In this document: positions 43,927 through 55,100 of the stretch, in pieces | Layout: the number at the start of each line of letters is the position of its first letter | Position numbering within the stretch: position 1 is the stretch's first letter | NCBI GenBank assembly: GCA_024642205.1 | Contig: JAHEBQ010000015.1 | Location: forward strand, 1-64,000 | Source: Planctomycetaceae bacterium | GTDB lineage: Bacteria; Planctomycetota; Planctomycetia; Pirellulales; Pirellulaceae | DNA: 64,000 bases | Reading direction: 5' to 3' | Notes under the pieces: generated by a model | Told to the model about the DNA's origin: nothing | Databases searched by the model: none | Seen by the model: the letters and a program-made list of their open reading frames with translations, nothing else | Position numbers and translations under genes: made by a program

Positions 43927-44781
43927 TCAGGCTTCGATCACCAGGGTGCCGATTTTTTTCCCCGTGTTGTTACCGACCGTATGCCAGTCGGTGATATTGG
44001 GATAACCGTCGAGGAACAGTTGGATGAACCTGGGCCAGTCGGAAGGACGTATCGTCAAACAGCCATCCGAATACCTCGCGGAATTGCCTCCGTTATGGAC
44101 ATTGATTCCTTGAGACGATGTCTTGCTGGAATGATCGCTTTGCACAGGTACACTGTTGCGTGCGTTGACCAATAATCCAGCTCGAATGTCTTTCGTTTTT
44201 ACGATCAGATCCTTGGCCTGCTGCCTGGTTTTGTTCCCGCCTTTGTGAAAGCCGATGTGAAGCGGGTACCGACCATCGATAACCCGGCCCTTGACGGTCA
44301 TGTCATCCGGATAGATAGATCCTCGAAATGTACCGGTCAACGCTCCCGATAACGAGAAAGTCGATTCATACATGCTGTCAACGGTGGCCGGTGTGTCCGC
44401 CGCAAACTTTGTTTTGGTCGGAATCTTGCCCCCGTGTTTCACCGTTAGCGTAACGAGACCTGCGACCGGTGGCGAGGGTTGAGTGGCTGCCGAACCGGCA
44501 ACTTGAACCAGCTTCTTCCAGGTTCCACCATTCACATCGATCCTTCCATCGGCGCTCGACATTCGAACCTGCTTCACTTGAAAATAATTGATGGCCTTTA
44601 CGGTGCCCGAGCGGCTGGCGGTCCTGGAAATCTTGCCATCGATGCCGTTGGGGTCAACGGCCGGATCCCGAAGTTTCCTGGCTGCCTCGGTTAACAAATT
44701 CTGAACGGTCCGAATATCCAACGTCGAATTCTTGGCTCCACTTTCGTAACTTCCCACTGAACCACTGATTCGAGCTGCCAT
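43927..44781 (-). CDS. putative cell-wall-targeting effector: peptidoglycan-binding-like N-domain + L,D-transpeptidase-like C-domain
   Basis: N-term DIRTVQNLLTEAARKL...NGIDGKISRT...TVKAINYFQ; C-term PLHIGFHKGGN...QGINVHNGGNSARYSDGCLTIRPSDWPRFIQLFLDGYPN. Confidence 0.55.
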   Translation of the reverse strand: MAARISGSVGSYESGAKNSTLDIRTVQNLLTEAARKLRDPAVDPNGIDGKISRTASRSGTVKAINYFQVKQVRMSSADGRIDVNGGTWKKLVQVAGSAATQPSPPVAGLVTLTVKHGGKIPTKTKFAADTPATVDSMYESTFSLSGALTGTFRGSIYPDDMTVKGRVIDGRYPLHIGFHKGGNKTRQQAKDLIVKTKDIRAGLLVNARNSVPVQSDHSSKTSSQGINVHNGGNSARYSDGCLTIRPSDWPRFIQLFLDGYPNITDWHTVGNNTGKKIGTLVIEA

Positions 44782-45228
44782 GATTCGACTCCCCGTGTTG
44801 ATTGCTTTTGCCCAAGTTCCAAAAAACAAGCCGAGTTTACACCGACCACCCTGGGATTCTCGAAGCTTCCCCGTTGGGGTTGCTAAAAAAACCATATCAA
44901 AGTCCTGAATTTGAGAAACCAGTTAATTCGAGGGTTGCAAGACAGCTTTCGTCCCGGGAATGGAAAAACCAGTCCCAAAGCCGCTGGGCTCCTGGTCTGA
45001 CAGGCTGCCTTCCCGAATGAAAATCGCCTCACTCCACCTGTGAATCTGGGGAAATCAAGTCGCGTACTCAGGATAAATGCTCCGATTTCCGATTGCAGAC
45101 ATCTTCGTGTCCCAAGGGGCGTCCTTTCGAATTCCCGGACTCAACCAGTCTTGGTCTTCATTGAGTGACAAGACTTTCGCGACGGGAGGAATTCTCGCTG
45201 CCGATTCAGTTAGCCAAGCGCTAAACGA

Positions 45229-46596
45229 CTATTCGAAGACAACCGAATCCCGGATGGCAAGCACGACGACGCATTGGACGGGTTGGTCATTTTCCATGCG
45301 TAACACATCGCTGAACAACTCCTGGATGAGGTAACCCGTGTCAGCAAACACCGTTTTCAAATAGCTCAACGAGTGCTGGTAACGGCCGGTTCTCATCAGT
45401 CGAAAACCGGCTGATTCGTTATTTCCGTCTCCAGTTTCAAAGGTTGCAATCATCGCCCCATGAATTTTCAACGACCTTCGTACCCCTTTCAAGACAGGTT
45501 CCAGGTCGCCGAAATAGCCAAACGTATCCGCGGAGCTGATGATGTCAAACTTGTCCCGGTTGGAAGCCAGAAACTCGACCAAATCCATTTTCACCAGTTC
45601 ATCGTACAACCCGGTCGCTCGGGCTACATCCAGCATGTTGGAAGACAAGTCGACACCGACCAGGCGGCGGGCATGATTTTTCAAGACCGTTCCACACAAC
45701 CCTGTCCCGCAACCAGCATCCAGTATCTCGAATTGGGGCTCGGGTCCAGTGACGTACTTTTGCATGGCTTTTTCGATTAGCCCAGGACCCTGATAGGACA
45801 GTTCCTGGAGCTGCTGCTCGAACGTCTCTGCAAACTGATCAAATACCTCCTGAATGTAATCGGCAGATGCTCTTGCCGGCGTCAGCTCGCTTTGTGTTGT
45901 GGCTCGCATATGTTTGGCAATCGGATTCTCCGGATCGTGTTCAAGCCATTGCAAAAACACCTGGCCAACCTCGTCTACCATTCCCTGATAACGCATGACC
46001 GACACCAGGTTCGGATACACGTCCAGCATGTTTGGATCGACGTTCAACGCCTCGAGATAGGCATCTTGAGCTTCCCTCCAGTTGTCCATGCGTTTTAGCG
46101 TATTGCCAAGATTGCACCACGCGCGGGCATTTTTCGGGTCCAGGGAAATTGCCTTTTTGAATGTCGTCGCGGCCTCTGCGAATCGATCTTGAGTCTGTAG
46201 CATGTAACCCAGATTATTCATCGCCATTGAGTTGCCAGGCTCGATCACTGTCAACCGAATAAAACAACTGACTGCTTTTTCAAGCTGGTCATCCTCCTCG
46301 TACATTAACCCAAGATCGTTCAATGCCGGGCCGTTCCCTGGCTCGAGTTTCAAGGAATGTTGAAGATTCTCAATCGCCTCTTCCAGCTGACCTTTTTGGT
46401 GAAGCAGCCTTCCCAACAGATGGAACGCTCTGGCATCCTGCGGAGATTTAGCAATCAACGCGCGAAAAGCTGACTCCGCATAAACCAGCTTGCCTTGCCG
46501 GAGCAGCTGAAAGGCTGATTCGAAGTCATCAACCATTCGATCAGTTTTCCGTTTTCGTCGATTGGGTGTTGACTTGGATTTCTTCCGGCCGCCCAT
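45229..46596 (-). CDS. TPR + class I SAM-dependent methyltransferase (paralogue 2)
   Basis: TPRs then ILDAGCGTGLCGTVLKNHARRLVGVDLSSNMLDVARATGLYDELV...FDIISSADTFGYFGDLEPVLKGVRRSLK. Confidence 0.93.
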   Translation of the reverse strand: MGGRKKSKSTPNRRKRKTDRMVDDFESAFQLLRQGKLVYAESAFRALIAKSPQDARAFHLLGRLLHQKGQLEEAIENLQHSLKLEPGNGPALNDLGLMYEEDDQLEKAVSCFIRLTVIEPGNSMAMNNLGYMLQTQDRFAEAATTFKKAISLDPKNARAWCNLGNTLKRMDNWREAQDAYLEALNVDPNMLDVYPNLVSVMRYQGMVDEVGQVFLQWLEHDPENPIAKHMRATTQSELTPARASADYIQEVFDQFAETFEQQLQELSYQGPGLIEKAMQKYVTGPEPQFEILDAGCGTGLCGTVLKNHARRLVGVDLSSNMLDVARATGLYDELVKMDLVEFLASNRDKFDIISSADTFGYFGDLEPVLKGVRRSLKIHGAMIATFETGDGNNESAGFRLMRTGRYQHSLSYLKTVFADTGYLIQELFSDVLRMENDQPVQCVVVLAIRDSVVFE

Positions 46597-46774
46597 TGAG
46601 TTCCTCGTCCCAGCTTCGACCCGCGGATTTGACGATGAGTTCTGCCCCGTCGCTGATATCCCTCGTGCTCCGCTGTTGACTCGTCACCCGGCGGAGCGAC
46701 TCTTTTTCCCGGGCCGGTGTTCGAGCATGCATTTACTTGATAATTTCCTGGTTTGGCGATCCAATCACTTGACC

Positions 46775-49700
46775 TTACTTGGCTGGAAATATCAATGCAC
46801 CGTTGTCTGGCGATTCCGTTTCAAACGATATCACGCTAGACTCATTTTGTCCAAATTGCACGAATCGAACCGTGGACAGAAATCGATGCATGTTCAAAAG
46901 TTCTCGTTCTGAACTGTCCTTGTCATCGGCCGTTCCAACGCTCGTCTGTGTATTCCAAAGCGTAACCCGGCCCCGCTTGGAACCAGTCACGACCCGGGTA
47001 CCGTCGGCTGAAATATCGGCCGATCGGATTGGATCCCGATCGGCATGCAGCAATCGAACCGAAAGCCAGCTACCGTCGAGCACTGGCGATTTTCGTAATA
47101 CATAAGCCACGCCAGTCTCTTCACTTGAACTGTCCTGGATCGCCACAATCGAATTGCCGTCACCGGCGAAATGCAGTTGTTCAATTGGTGTTGCGGCAAG
47201 CCGAACATCGATCAACTCTGTTTTTCCTTCGTGCCAGATTGCAAGTTTTCCATCGGTAAATCCGATTGCCAGTTGATTCCCATCTTGAGACCATCCCACA
47301 GACGAAACCGAGCCAGTGCCCACACCGACGACCTCTGCAGTGAACTCGCCTAGGTTGATATCGATGATGCCCATTTTGGAACTCCCAACGGCGACGACCA
47401 GTGCCTTCGAACCATCGGGAGCAAGCTGGAAGATCTCGAAATTGCCTGGGATCGAGCCTGCCGGACGAACCGAGGGTTGGCCTTCTAAGTTCACGTTCCA
47501 TTTTCGGATCTTCCCATTCGAGAAACTCAATGCGTGTTTGTCCGTCAGGCCGACTGCTCCCAGGGTCGGCGTCGCAATCACTGAGAGATTTGAAAGTTCG
47601 CCCTTGTCAGTCACAGAAACGGTGTTTTTTCTGTTGGCCGAGGTCCACTGCAAAACGAGATCGTCCGTATTTGTTTCAAAAACTCCACTGAATATATCGC
47701 GGGGATCCGTCAGTTTCCCCGCCACATTCCGGGCCGGGATGACGATTTTTTGCTGGCGACTCTGTTGGGTTTTTAGATCCAGTCGAACCACAGCGCGATC
47801 GATCAGTGAAACCACCAGAAGTTCACCCTTGGACGTCAGGCTGGCTTGTTGAATCCCTGGAAAAGAAGCCACGACTTCGACGCCATTTTCGGCGTCCCAA
47901 CGAATCAAGTCCAACCCCGATTCGCCGCTTGATTCAAAAACCTTGCGAATCACCAGATATGTTTTTCCGTCGTAATCTCGGGCATCCACCACATTGGGTT
48001 TACCGAGGAAATCGGGGAAGCCACTGATCGAATAGGACTGGAAGTTAAGTCCGTCCTCAATATTGTAAACCCGTAACCGACCCTTTCCACCCACCGCGAT
48101 TCTTTTCGTTCCCGCGATAAATCGTAGGCTACTCAACGGATTTGTGATGTTGTTCTCGACCCCGGCATTTCCCAATACCGTTCCATCGTTACGCCAGACG
48201 TAAAACCGGATTCGACCGCCGGCAATCCATTGGCCATCGGGTGAAATGGTCAATAACGGAAGTTTTTCCACGTCTTTCAGACCCGGCAATGTCTCGTAGT
48301 TGACGATTCGTCGGGACTGATCGGCGAGGTTCCAGATTTCAAATTCTCGCCGTCCGTTCTTGCGTTGAACGACAGCAAACCGGCTGTCGGACGAGATCTC
48401 AATCGATGAAATCTTGTTTGACAGGTCCGAATCGATTTTTTGTCCGGCTGCAATCTCGGAAAGTCCGGTCAATATTTCTTCGAGTTCTCCTGAAACCAAA
48501 TCGTAACGATACAGGTCATCTCGTCTGGAAACTGCAAATAGATGGTCACGCGTGAGAATGTGGTCGTCCCAGGCGGATATCTCCCATTTCAAGACAGGTT
48601 TTTGTAACGAGCCTGGCTCATTGATCGAAATCAAACCGTGGTCGTTTCCAATGATGATTCGACGAGAATCCGTCGACCTGGCGATTGAAGAAGGCGAGCT
48701 GCCATCCGTCAGGCCGGCTGCCATTTCAATCGACTGGATTTCATCCCGGTATGTACTCGTATCGGTGAGCAGGATTTCGGGCTCCGATCCTTGAGCAATC
48801 GTAAGGAACTTGGAACCGGCATTCAGGATCCCGCTGAACGTAATGAGACGGCCATGTCCCCGGTAAACTTTCGAGGAAGCAAGTTGCAACCCGGTCAGAT
48901 CATCGGGCAACTCCCAGTAGATCATCTTTTTTCCCGCGGCTGCCAACAGGATTTGACCGTTGAAATCAAGCGAGTTGACCTCGGCATCGACGGATGCCGT
49001 TTGTGACGGGTTGAATCTTGGGTAGCTGATTTCTTCCTGACTTCGACCCGTGTCCAGGTTGGTTCCCGTGGAAATTGCAACGGTTTCATCTGCCTGATCA
49101 ACATCCCAAATGACGATTTGATTGGCTGAGCCTGATTGGGCGTCCGACACAAAACTGCTAATTACCGTTCGACCGGATTCGTCCCCAAAGATGGAAGTCA
49201 CAAATCCGGATTTGAGATTTCGCCGTGGCGACTGTTCGTCAAATCGATTCAGCCACTGGTAATACTTGTCCTTACTCGTCGACTTCAGCTCGAGGACGTA
49301 AGCCACGCGGTCGCCCCGGTCGGCATCGGGACTTGACGTAACAATTCGATTGCCGTCCGCGGAAAACGAAGCCCGGCTGGGTATTGCCGGGTCACCGTGG
49401 AATTTAGGGTTGGTCATCTTTGACCATTCTGATCCAGTCAATTCAAATATCATCAACTCATGTTCCGTTGCAACGGAACGACTAATCTTGTTCGGCACCC
49501 CAACCGACAACAATCGATCGCCAGCCTGGCTGAAGTTGAGGTCGGTAATCAAAATGGATTGGGCTGAAATGGGCTCTCCCATGCTTTTCAACGTCGAAAC
49601 ATCGACGATCTGAATCTGACCTTTTTTGCCAATCGCCAACTGGCTTCCGTCGTGCGACAAAGTCATCGACTCGACCTCACGGTCCTTGAAGTTGGCGATC

Positions 49701-52033
49701 AGTTTGTTTAAATCAACGGCATCGCGGATTTCAATTCGATCTTCGAAACAAAGCGCCAGTGTTTTCCGGTCGCCCGATAACCGTGCGCCTCTCAGCGTTT
49801 CCAGTGGGAACAGGCTTTTCCCGGTGACTTCCGGGTGTGAAAGCAGGTCAAGTCTGCCCCACTCGAACGACGATTTGTCTTCCTCAAACTGCAGAAGGTC
49901 GCCGGCGGCTTTAAAATCGCCCAAATTGACTTTTTGTTCAATCGACGTGATTCGGGTTTTATAGCGCAGCAGCTGTGAAGCCTCCTGGGCAGCTTTGACA
50001 TCCATCAACGCCTGATCCTTCTGTTGAATCGCATTCGCTTTATCTTGATTGAGCTGCGCAATTTGAGGTTCGAGATTGTCGATTTGTGATTGGTATTGGT
50101 CGGCCTTGCTCTTTGCCATCAGCGCAGCTTCATTGGCAACCTGCGCTTCGTTTTTGGCCGTTTGGGCTGCTGCCTTATCGATGGCAGCCTGAGCCTTCGC
50201 CGACGCAGCCTCGGCCTTGGCCAGGGTTGCATCGGCCTCGGCTGTTTCGGCCAGTTTTGTTTTTTCGGCAGCGGTTGCAATCGCAGTTGCCGCCCTGGTT
50301 TCGGCGGCCTCGGCTTCATCGGTTTTTTCAATTGCGATTTGGGTCGCTTCCGCCGCCTTTTTCTGCTCGTCACGGGCAACCCTGATTGCAACCGCATTGA
50401 CGGCCAATCCAGCCACGACGGCAATCGCAAACGCAGCGGATAACAGGTAGACCAGCCTTTTTCTGCGATCTCGTTTCCTTTTTCCCAGCAGCAGTTTGTC
50501 TTTGACCTGGATTTCGTCTTTGGTGTCAACTTCTGTCAGCATTCCCAAGCCAAGATCAAAGTTCTGGTCCTTCAATGCGAGTTGCGCGCAGTTCAGTCGA
50601 GTCTGCTGTAAACCTTCCCTTGCCGTTGGGTTCTCATGCCAGAGCTCCAATGATTCTTCGAAACCAAATTTTGCTTTTTGATAGGTATCGTAATTGTTGG
50701 AAATCCTGGCCTCTTCCAACAACTCGAAGGCGCGGTCACGGATGTCAATACTTTGTCTTCGCTCTTCGTAGGACTTGAGCTCTGTCTGCAGTTGGGCGAC
50801 CGTTGAGATTTCGCCGTCGGGACTTTTTCTCAGGGCGCGCAGCGCGATTTGAAGCAATTCGTCTTTGGCGAAATCATCGTAGCGCCGAATCTCGTTCCTC
50901 GATGCGCGCCGCATGACATCCACCGGCGTTTCGCCTTTGAGGCCAAAATGAGGTGCTCGACCCGTGACGATCTGGAATAGAATCGCACCTAACAGATACA
51001 CATCCGAACGCGGACCAATCAGGAGCTTCGACTCTTCCGCTCGTTTGGCATCCGAACCAAAATCACACCAGTATTGAGCCATTTCCGGCGAGCAATAGGC
51101 TGGTGTCCCTCCCGGCCGAATCGTCTCCGGGCGAGTCATATCAACTGCCTGCCCCCAGTCAACGACAAGAACTTCACCAAATTCCCCGAGCATGACGTTT
51201 TCCGGTTTCAGGTCACAATGCAGGATATTGCGACTGTGCGAAAAACCCATTGCGTCCACGACGCGGTGGAAAATGTCAACGTTCTCGTCGCGGGTTTTTT
51301 CCGACAAAACGTCTTGCCATGAAATTCCCTTGATTTCCTTCATCACGTAGAAGGGGCGATCAGCTCGTTTTCCTCCCGAGGCGATACCGATGTCGTGAAT
51401 CGGAACGATATTGGGATGCTCAAGTTTACCCGTGAACTGTGCCTCACGGAGAAACTCATCTCTGATCTTCGTCTCTGCCTGGTTGCGAGCTTGTTTACTC
51501 TGCTCACCTTCGGTACTCGGGGGCAATGGCAGGGGTTTCAACAACTTGATGGCGACACTTCGGTCCAGGGGAACCTGCGTGGCCCGGAAGACAATTCCAA
51601 ATGAACCCTGGCCCAGTTCCGTCTGGATTTTGTAATCGCGCATTTCGGCGATGGAATCGGTGTCCGAATCGGCTTCGGCGATGGTTCGAGGCGGAATGGC
51701 GCTGGCGCTACCCCTGCCAGCCGACGCGTATTCCGTTGCCGTTCGGTCGAGTGTTTCCATATGCGATGGCGTATCGGAGTAACCTAAATCGGCGGCCAAC
51801 GCGGTTTTGCTGCTCCCGCCAAGCAGCTGTTCATTTTCTTCCGGCTCAAGTCGAATTGGCGCGTCCATCGTTGCAGCCGGGACCGCCGTCTCGATGGTTG
51901 CTGCGATGTCCGCCGACTCGGTCAGAGTGATCAGTTGGTCATCGCTGATTGCGGCCTGGCAATTCGGGCAGGTTACCATGTTCGCCTGGAAAACTGTCTC
52001 TTTGCCACATTGAGCACATTTGAAAGTAGCCAT
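46775..52033 (-). CDS. zinc-ribbon / Ser-Thr protein kinase / TM-coiled-coil / WD40-repeat protein
   Basis: CAQCGKE...CPNCQ; GQGSFGIVFRATQVPLDRSVAIKLLKP, ILHCDLKPENVMLGEFGEVLVVDWGQA; TM LLSAAFAIAVVAGLAVNAVAIRV; Ala/Lys/Glu coiled coil; C-terminal WD40-like blades. Confidence 0.94.
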   Translation of the reverse strand: MATFKCAQCGKETVFQANMVTCPNCQAAISDDQLITLTESADIAATIETAVPAATMDAPIRLEPEENEQLLGGSSKTALAADLGYSDTPSHMETLDRTATEYASAGRGSASAIPPRTIAEADSDTDSIAEMRDYKIQTELGQGSFGIVFRATQVPLDRSVAIKLLKPLPLPPSTEGEQSKQARNQAETKIRDEFLREAQFTGKLEHPNIVPIHDIGIASGGKRADRPFYVMKEIKGISWQDVLSEKTRDENVDIFHRVVDAMGFSHSRNILHCDLKPENVMLGEFGEVLVVDWGQAVDMTRPETIRPGGTPAYCSPEMAQYWCDFGSDAKRAEESKLLIGPRSDVYLLGAILFQIVTGRAPHFGLKGETPVDVMRRASRNEIRRYDDFAKDELLQIALRALRKSPDGEISTVAQLQTELKSYEERRQSIDIRDRAFELLEEARISNNYDTYQKAKFGFEESLELWHENPTAREGLQQTRLNCAQLALKDQNFDLGLGMLTEVDTKDEIQVKDKLLLGKRKRDRRKRLVYLLSAAFAIAVVAGLAVNAVAIRVARDEQKKAAEATQIAIEKTDEAEAAETRAATAIATAAEKTKLAETAEADATLAKAEAASAKAQAAIDKAAAQTAKNEAQVANEAALMAKSKADQYQSQIDNLEPQIAQLNQDKANAIQQKDQALMDVKAAQEASQLLRYKTRITSIEQKVNLGDFKAAGDLLQFEEDKSSFEWGRLDLLSHPEVTGKSLFPLETLRGARLSGDRKTLALCFEDRIEIRDAVDLNKLIANFKDREVESMTLSHDGSQLAIGKKGQIQIVDVSTLKSMGEPISAQSILITDLNFSQAGDRLLSVGVPNKISRSVATEHELMIFELTGSEWSKMTNPKFHGDPAIPSRASFSADGNRIVTSSPDADRGDRVAYVLELKSTSKDKYYQWLNRFDEQSPRRNLKSGFVTSIFGDESGRTVISSFVSDAQSGSANQIVIWDVDQADETVAISTGTNLDTGRSQEEISYPRFNPSQTASVDAEVNSLDFNGQILLAAAGKKMIYWELPDDLTGLQLASSKVYRGHGRLITFSGILNAGSKFLTIAQGSEPEILLTDTSTYRDEIQSIEMAAGLTDGSSPSSIARSTDSRRIIIGNDHGLISINEPGSLQKPVLKWEISAWDDHILTRDHLFAVSRRDDLYRYDLVSGELEEILTGLSEIAAGQKIDSDLSNKISSIEISSDSRFAVVQRKNGRREFEIWNLADQSRRIVNYETLPGLKDVEKLPLLTISPDGQWIAGGRIRFYVWRNDGTVLGNAGVENNITNPLSSLRFIAGTKRIAVGGKGRLRVYNIEDGLNFQSYSISGFPDFLGKPNVVDARDYDGKTYLVIRKVFESSGESGLDLIRWDAENGVEVVASFPGIQQASLTSKGELLVVSLIDRAVVRLDLKTQQSRQQKIVIPARNVAGKLTDPRDIFSGVFETNTDDLVLQWTSANRKNTVSVTDKGELSNLSVIATPTLGAVGLTDKHALSFSNGKIRKWNVNLEGQPSVRPAGSIPGNFEIFQLAPDGSKALVVAVGSSKMGIIDINLGEFTAEVVGVGTGSVSSVGWSQDGNQLAIGFTDGKLAIWHEGKTELIDVRLAATPIEQLHFAGDGNSIVAIQDSSSEETGVAYVLRKSPVLDGSWLSVRLLHADRDPIRSADISADGTRVVTGSKRGRVTLWNTQTSVGTADDKDSSERELLNMHRFLSTVRFVQFGQNESSVISFETESPDNGALIFPAK

Positions 52034-52117
52034 CTTCTTGTCTCACTTTAGAGTTTGACACGCTGTCTTCTTGGTTGCAAATCATGTAAATATCGGTCGC
52101 TGCAACAGTGCGAATAT

Positions 52118-55100
52118 CTATCCTGCCTGATTCCCCAGCATCGACGTGACACGGCGTTTCAATCGCTCGAACCGGCTGAAACTCACTTCAACGTCCGGAT
52201 TTACGAGCTGATCGATTACCGCTGTCCGCAGGGCACGCTGTTTTCTCGACGCCAGTGTCGCCAACAATACAGTGCCGGAACTGAGTCCAAGTTTCGCTCC
52301 GCCAGCCGACGCCTGGTCTGGGCCAGGCTCTCCCGTACCGGTTGTCTTGCCGAAGACCGGACGCTCGGCTGTCGGCTGAACGAACGCTCCGCTGTTGTCC
52401 TCGGGGTTATCCTGCTTCAGGTTTGAGTTGTCGTCAGTTTCGGGCGGATCCTGCCCATTCCGTTCGTCCGAATTTTTTTCAAAATCGGAGTCCGGACCCA
52501 ATTCATCATTCTGCTGGCGGCCCGTTTTGAAGTAATAAAACAACAACTCATCTTTCTTGCCGGTTCCCTCTTCGTAGTCGATGAAAATCTTGTACCACAG
52601 ACCGGCTTCCGCGTTTTCGTCTTTTTCAATCTGCTCAATAATTTTTTCAATCTGGTTTTTGTCAGCGTTTCTGATTTCTGTCGGTTGTTCATCGTCATCG
52701 AGAGGCAGGTACTCAGCTTGCGGGTTTTTGAGAATCAGTTCTCCGTCGACCTCGATGATGTATTTTCCCGGTTCGTCATCGTCATCATCCACGTCCCCGA
52801 TCCTGACCGCGATCCAGCTCAAAGTTCCTGGGATGTCAGGTCGTCGGATTTCCGGTTTGTCGAATGTCGGAAGAAACGGAGTCTGCTGGACAAGTTCAAC
52901 GATCGGAGGCTCGAATGGAATGACATTGGTTTCAAACACCATCGGCAAACTCGGGTGCCGTACACTCGCTGTTTCCAACACTGATTCAAGTGTTTCACTG
53001 ACGGAGTTAAGCGAATTGTCGGCATTCAATGTTGGATCGGCGTTATTGAGCTGACCGACAAACAGGTTGATGTCCTGGTCATTTCGAACTTCCGCGGTTG
53101 TGAAGACACGCAGATCATCCAGCCGGACGATAATCGCATTTTCCGTGTAAGGATTAACTTTCACAAACAACGTATTGAAGTTGTAGGCAGCATCGTGGGC
53201 GATTTGCTCAATCAGGTCCGTTTGAACGGTTGCGGCATTTCCATCAACGAGTATGACCGTATTGGGCGGCGCATCCTGATTGAAGATCTCTACATCGAAT
53301 CGCTCGAAGTCCGTCGTGCCGTTGATCGTATATAGATTCGGTACTTCCTGTGAAGAAGCGAATCCTGCATCGAATCGTCTCTGGGAATCCCACACAAATG
53401 AAACCCGGTATCCCTCTTCACCAGCGTTTCCGTAAAGCGCCCGAATCAGTTGTTCAGCAGTGCCAGTTCCGGAGTCAAGACGAATGATCTTGGTTGTGTC
53501 GACAAGGAATTGATCGATGTCGCCATCGCTGTCGGAGTCGGTACCAAAGAATGCTCGGGTCTGTGTGTGGTTGACCAGGCCCCGGTTGGTCTCCGTTCCC
53601 TGAGAGCCTTCAACGAGTATCGAACCTCCTGCAAATGAAATCGCGGCAGAGTCATTAGCCACAGCATTTTGGACGTAGGCGGTCACCTGGGGCAAAGATC
53701 CACTTGAATTCGCGGAAACGTTGGCCTTGATCGAAATCGATTCCATGGCGGCCAGGAGAATGCTCCCGTCTTCCGTGGCAGTCGTCGAAACGCCGGTCAC
53801 GAAAGACCGGGGGATGACTTCATCGGCCATGTCGATCACATCCGGATTGACGACTGTCGTGACGACCAGGTCGCCCTGGTGAACGACGGAGACCGATTGA
53901 GCCAGCGTCGACCTGACTTCGCTTCCGCTAATCGCAGCCAGTTGATCAAGCATCGTCTGTTGCGGATTGGCCGCGGCATCACTGTCCCCCGCGTCGATTG
54001 AGACCGCGACGTTGCTGGAACTGATACTCTGCAGATGCACGTGACGTCCTGCCGCCAGTCCCAATCGTGTGGCGTTCAAATCTCCAACCGTTTGCTCAAT
54101 GTGACCTACCTGATCTCCCGACAGGTCGGTCGCGAAACTGGTCACGAACAAGGTGTCAACCACTTCAGTCCCCACGGCAAATGGTGTCGGCTCAACGGAA
54201 TGCGATCGATTCAGGTCAGGGTTGAGCGGAATGTTGCCATTGATCTCGACGGATGAATCGGCAGCGATGGACACGTTCAACGCCACGACACCCACTTCGA
54301 GTTCCAACGGATTGCCTCCGGCATCAAATCGGCCAAACATATCGTTTGACCGGTTGCCAATAAATACGGCGCCGTTTGTCGCATTGAATTGAACCTGGTT
54401 AACTCGGATATGTGCACCGACGTCGTTGTTAATGTCGCCTGCGCTAGTCAAAGCCAATCGGTTGATTGAGCTGTTGCCCGTCAACGTCGTACTGTCGTCC
54501 TCGGTTATGTCGGCGTCACCCGTTTCGCCGGTTGGATCACGATCGTCAATGGTCAAATTTCCAAACAGAACATTTGCGTTGCCCGCTGCAACGCCATCCT
54601 GGCCAACTTCCACATCGGGCGATTCAAAGAAAACATTTTGACCGATCAAAAGCCGATCGGTGATCTGATCCGCCAGCTCAATGTCCAAGTCTCCGCGAAA
54701 TGACCCTGCACCGCCTGTAATAATCGGAATGCCATCTCCGTCATTGAGAGTTCCATTGGCCTCAAGCCGGATGTTTCCTGTCCCGTCGGCGAGCGACAGT
54801 GTTGTTCCGTCATCACTCGTAATACCCGAAATTGTCAGGGACACGACACTACCGATTGCCTGGCCAATCACCTGATCAATCGTCAGGCTATCAATGTCTC
54901 GGAACCACAAATCGCCATTCACATAGTGATTGGCCATCGCCAGGTGGTCGACATCGTTGTTCATTTCACCCAATGAAATATCGTGCCGGGTATTCCCGTT
55001 GAGGTCATTCGTCGCATTGAAAATGGATGAAACCTGAGAGACCCCCAGTTCGTTGGCGGTGATTTCGCCGGTCGGACTTTGAACAATATCGCCATTGGCA

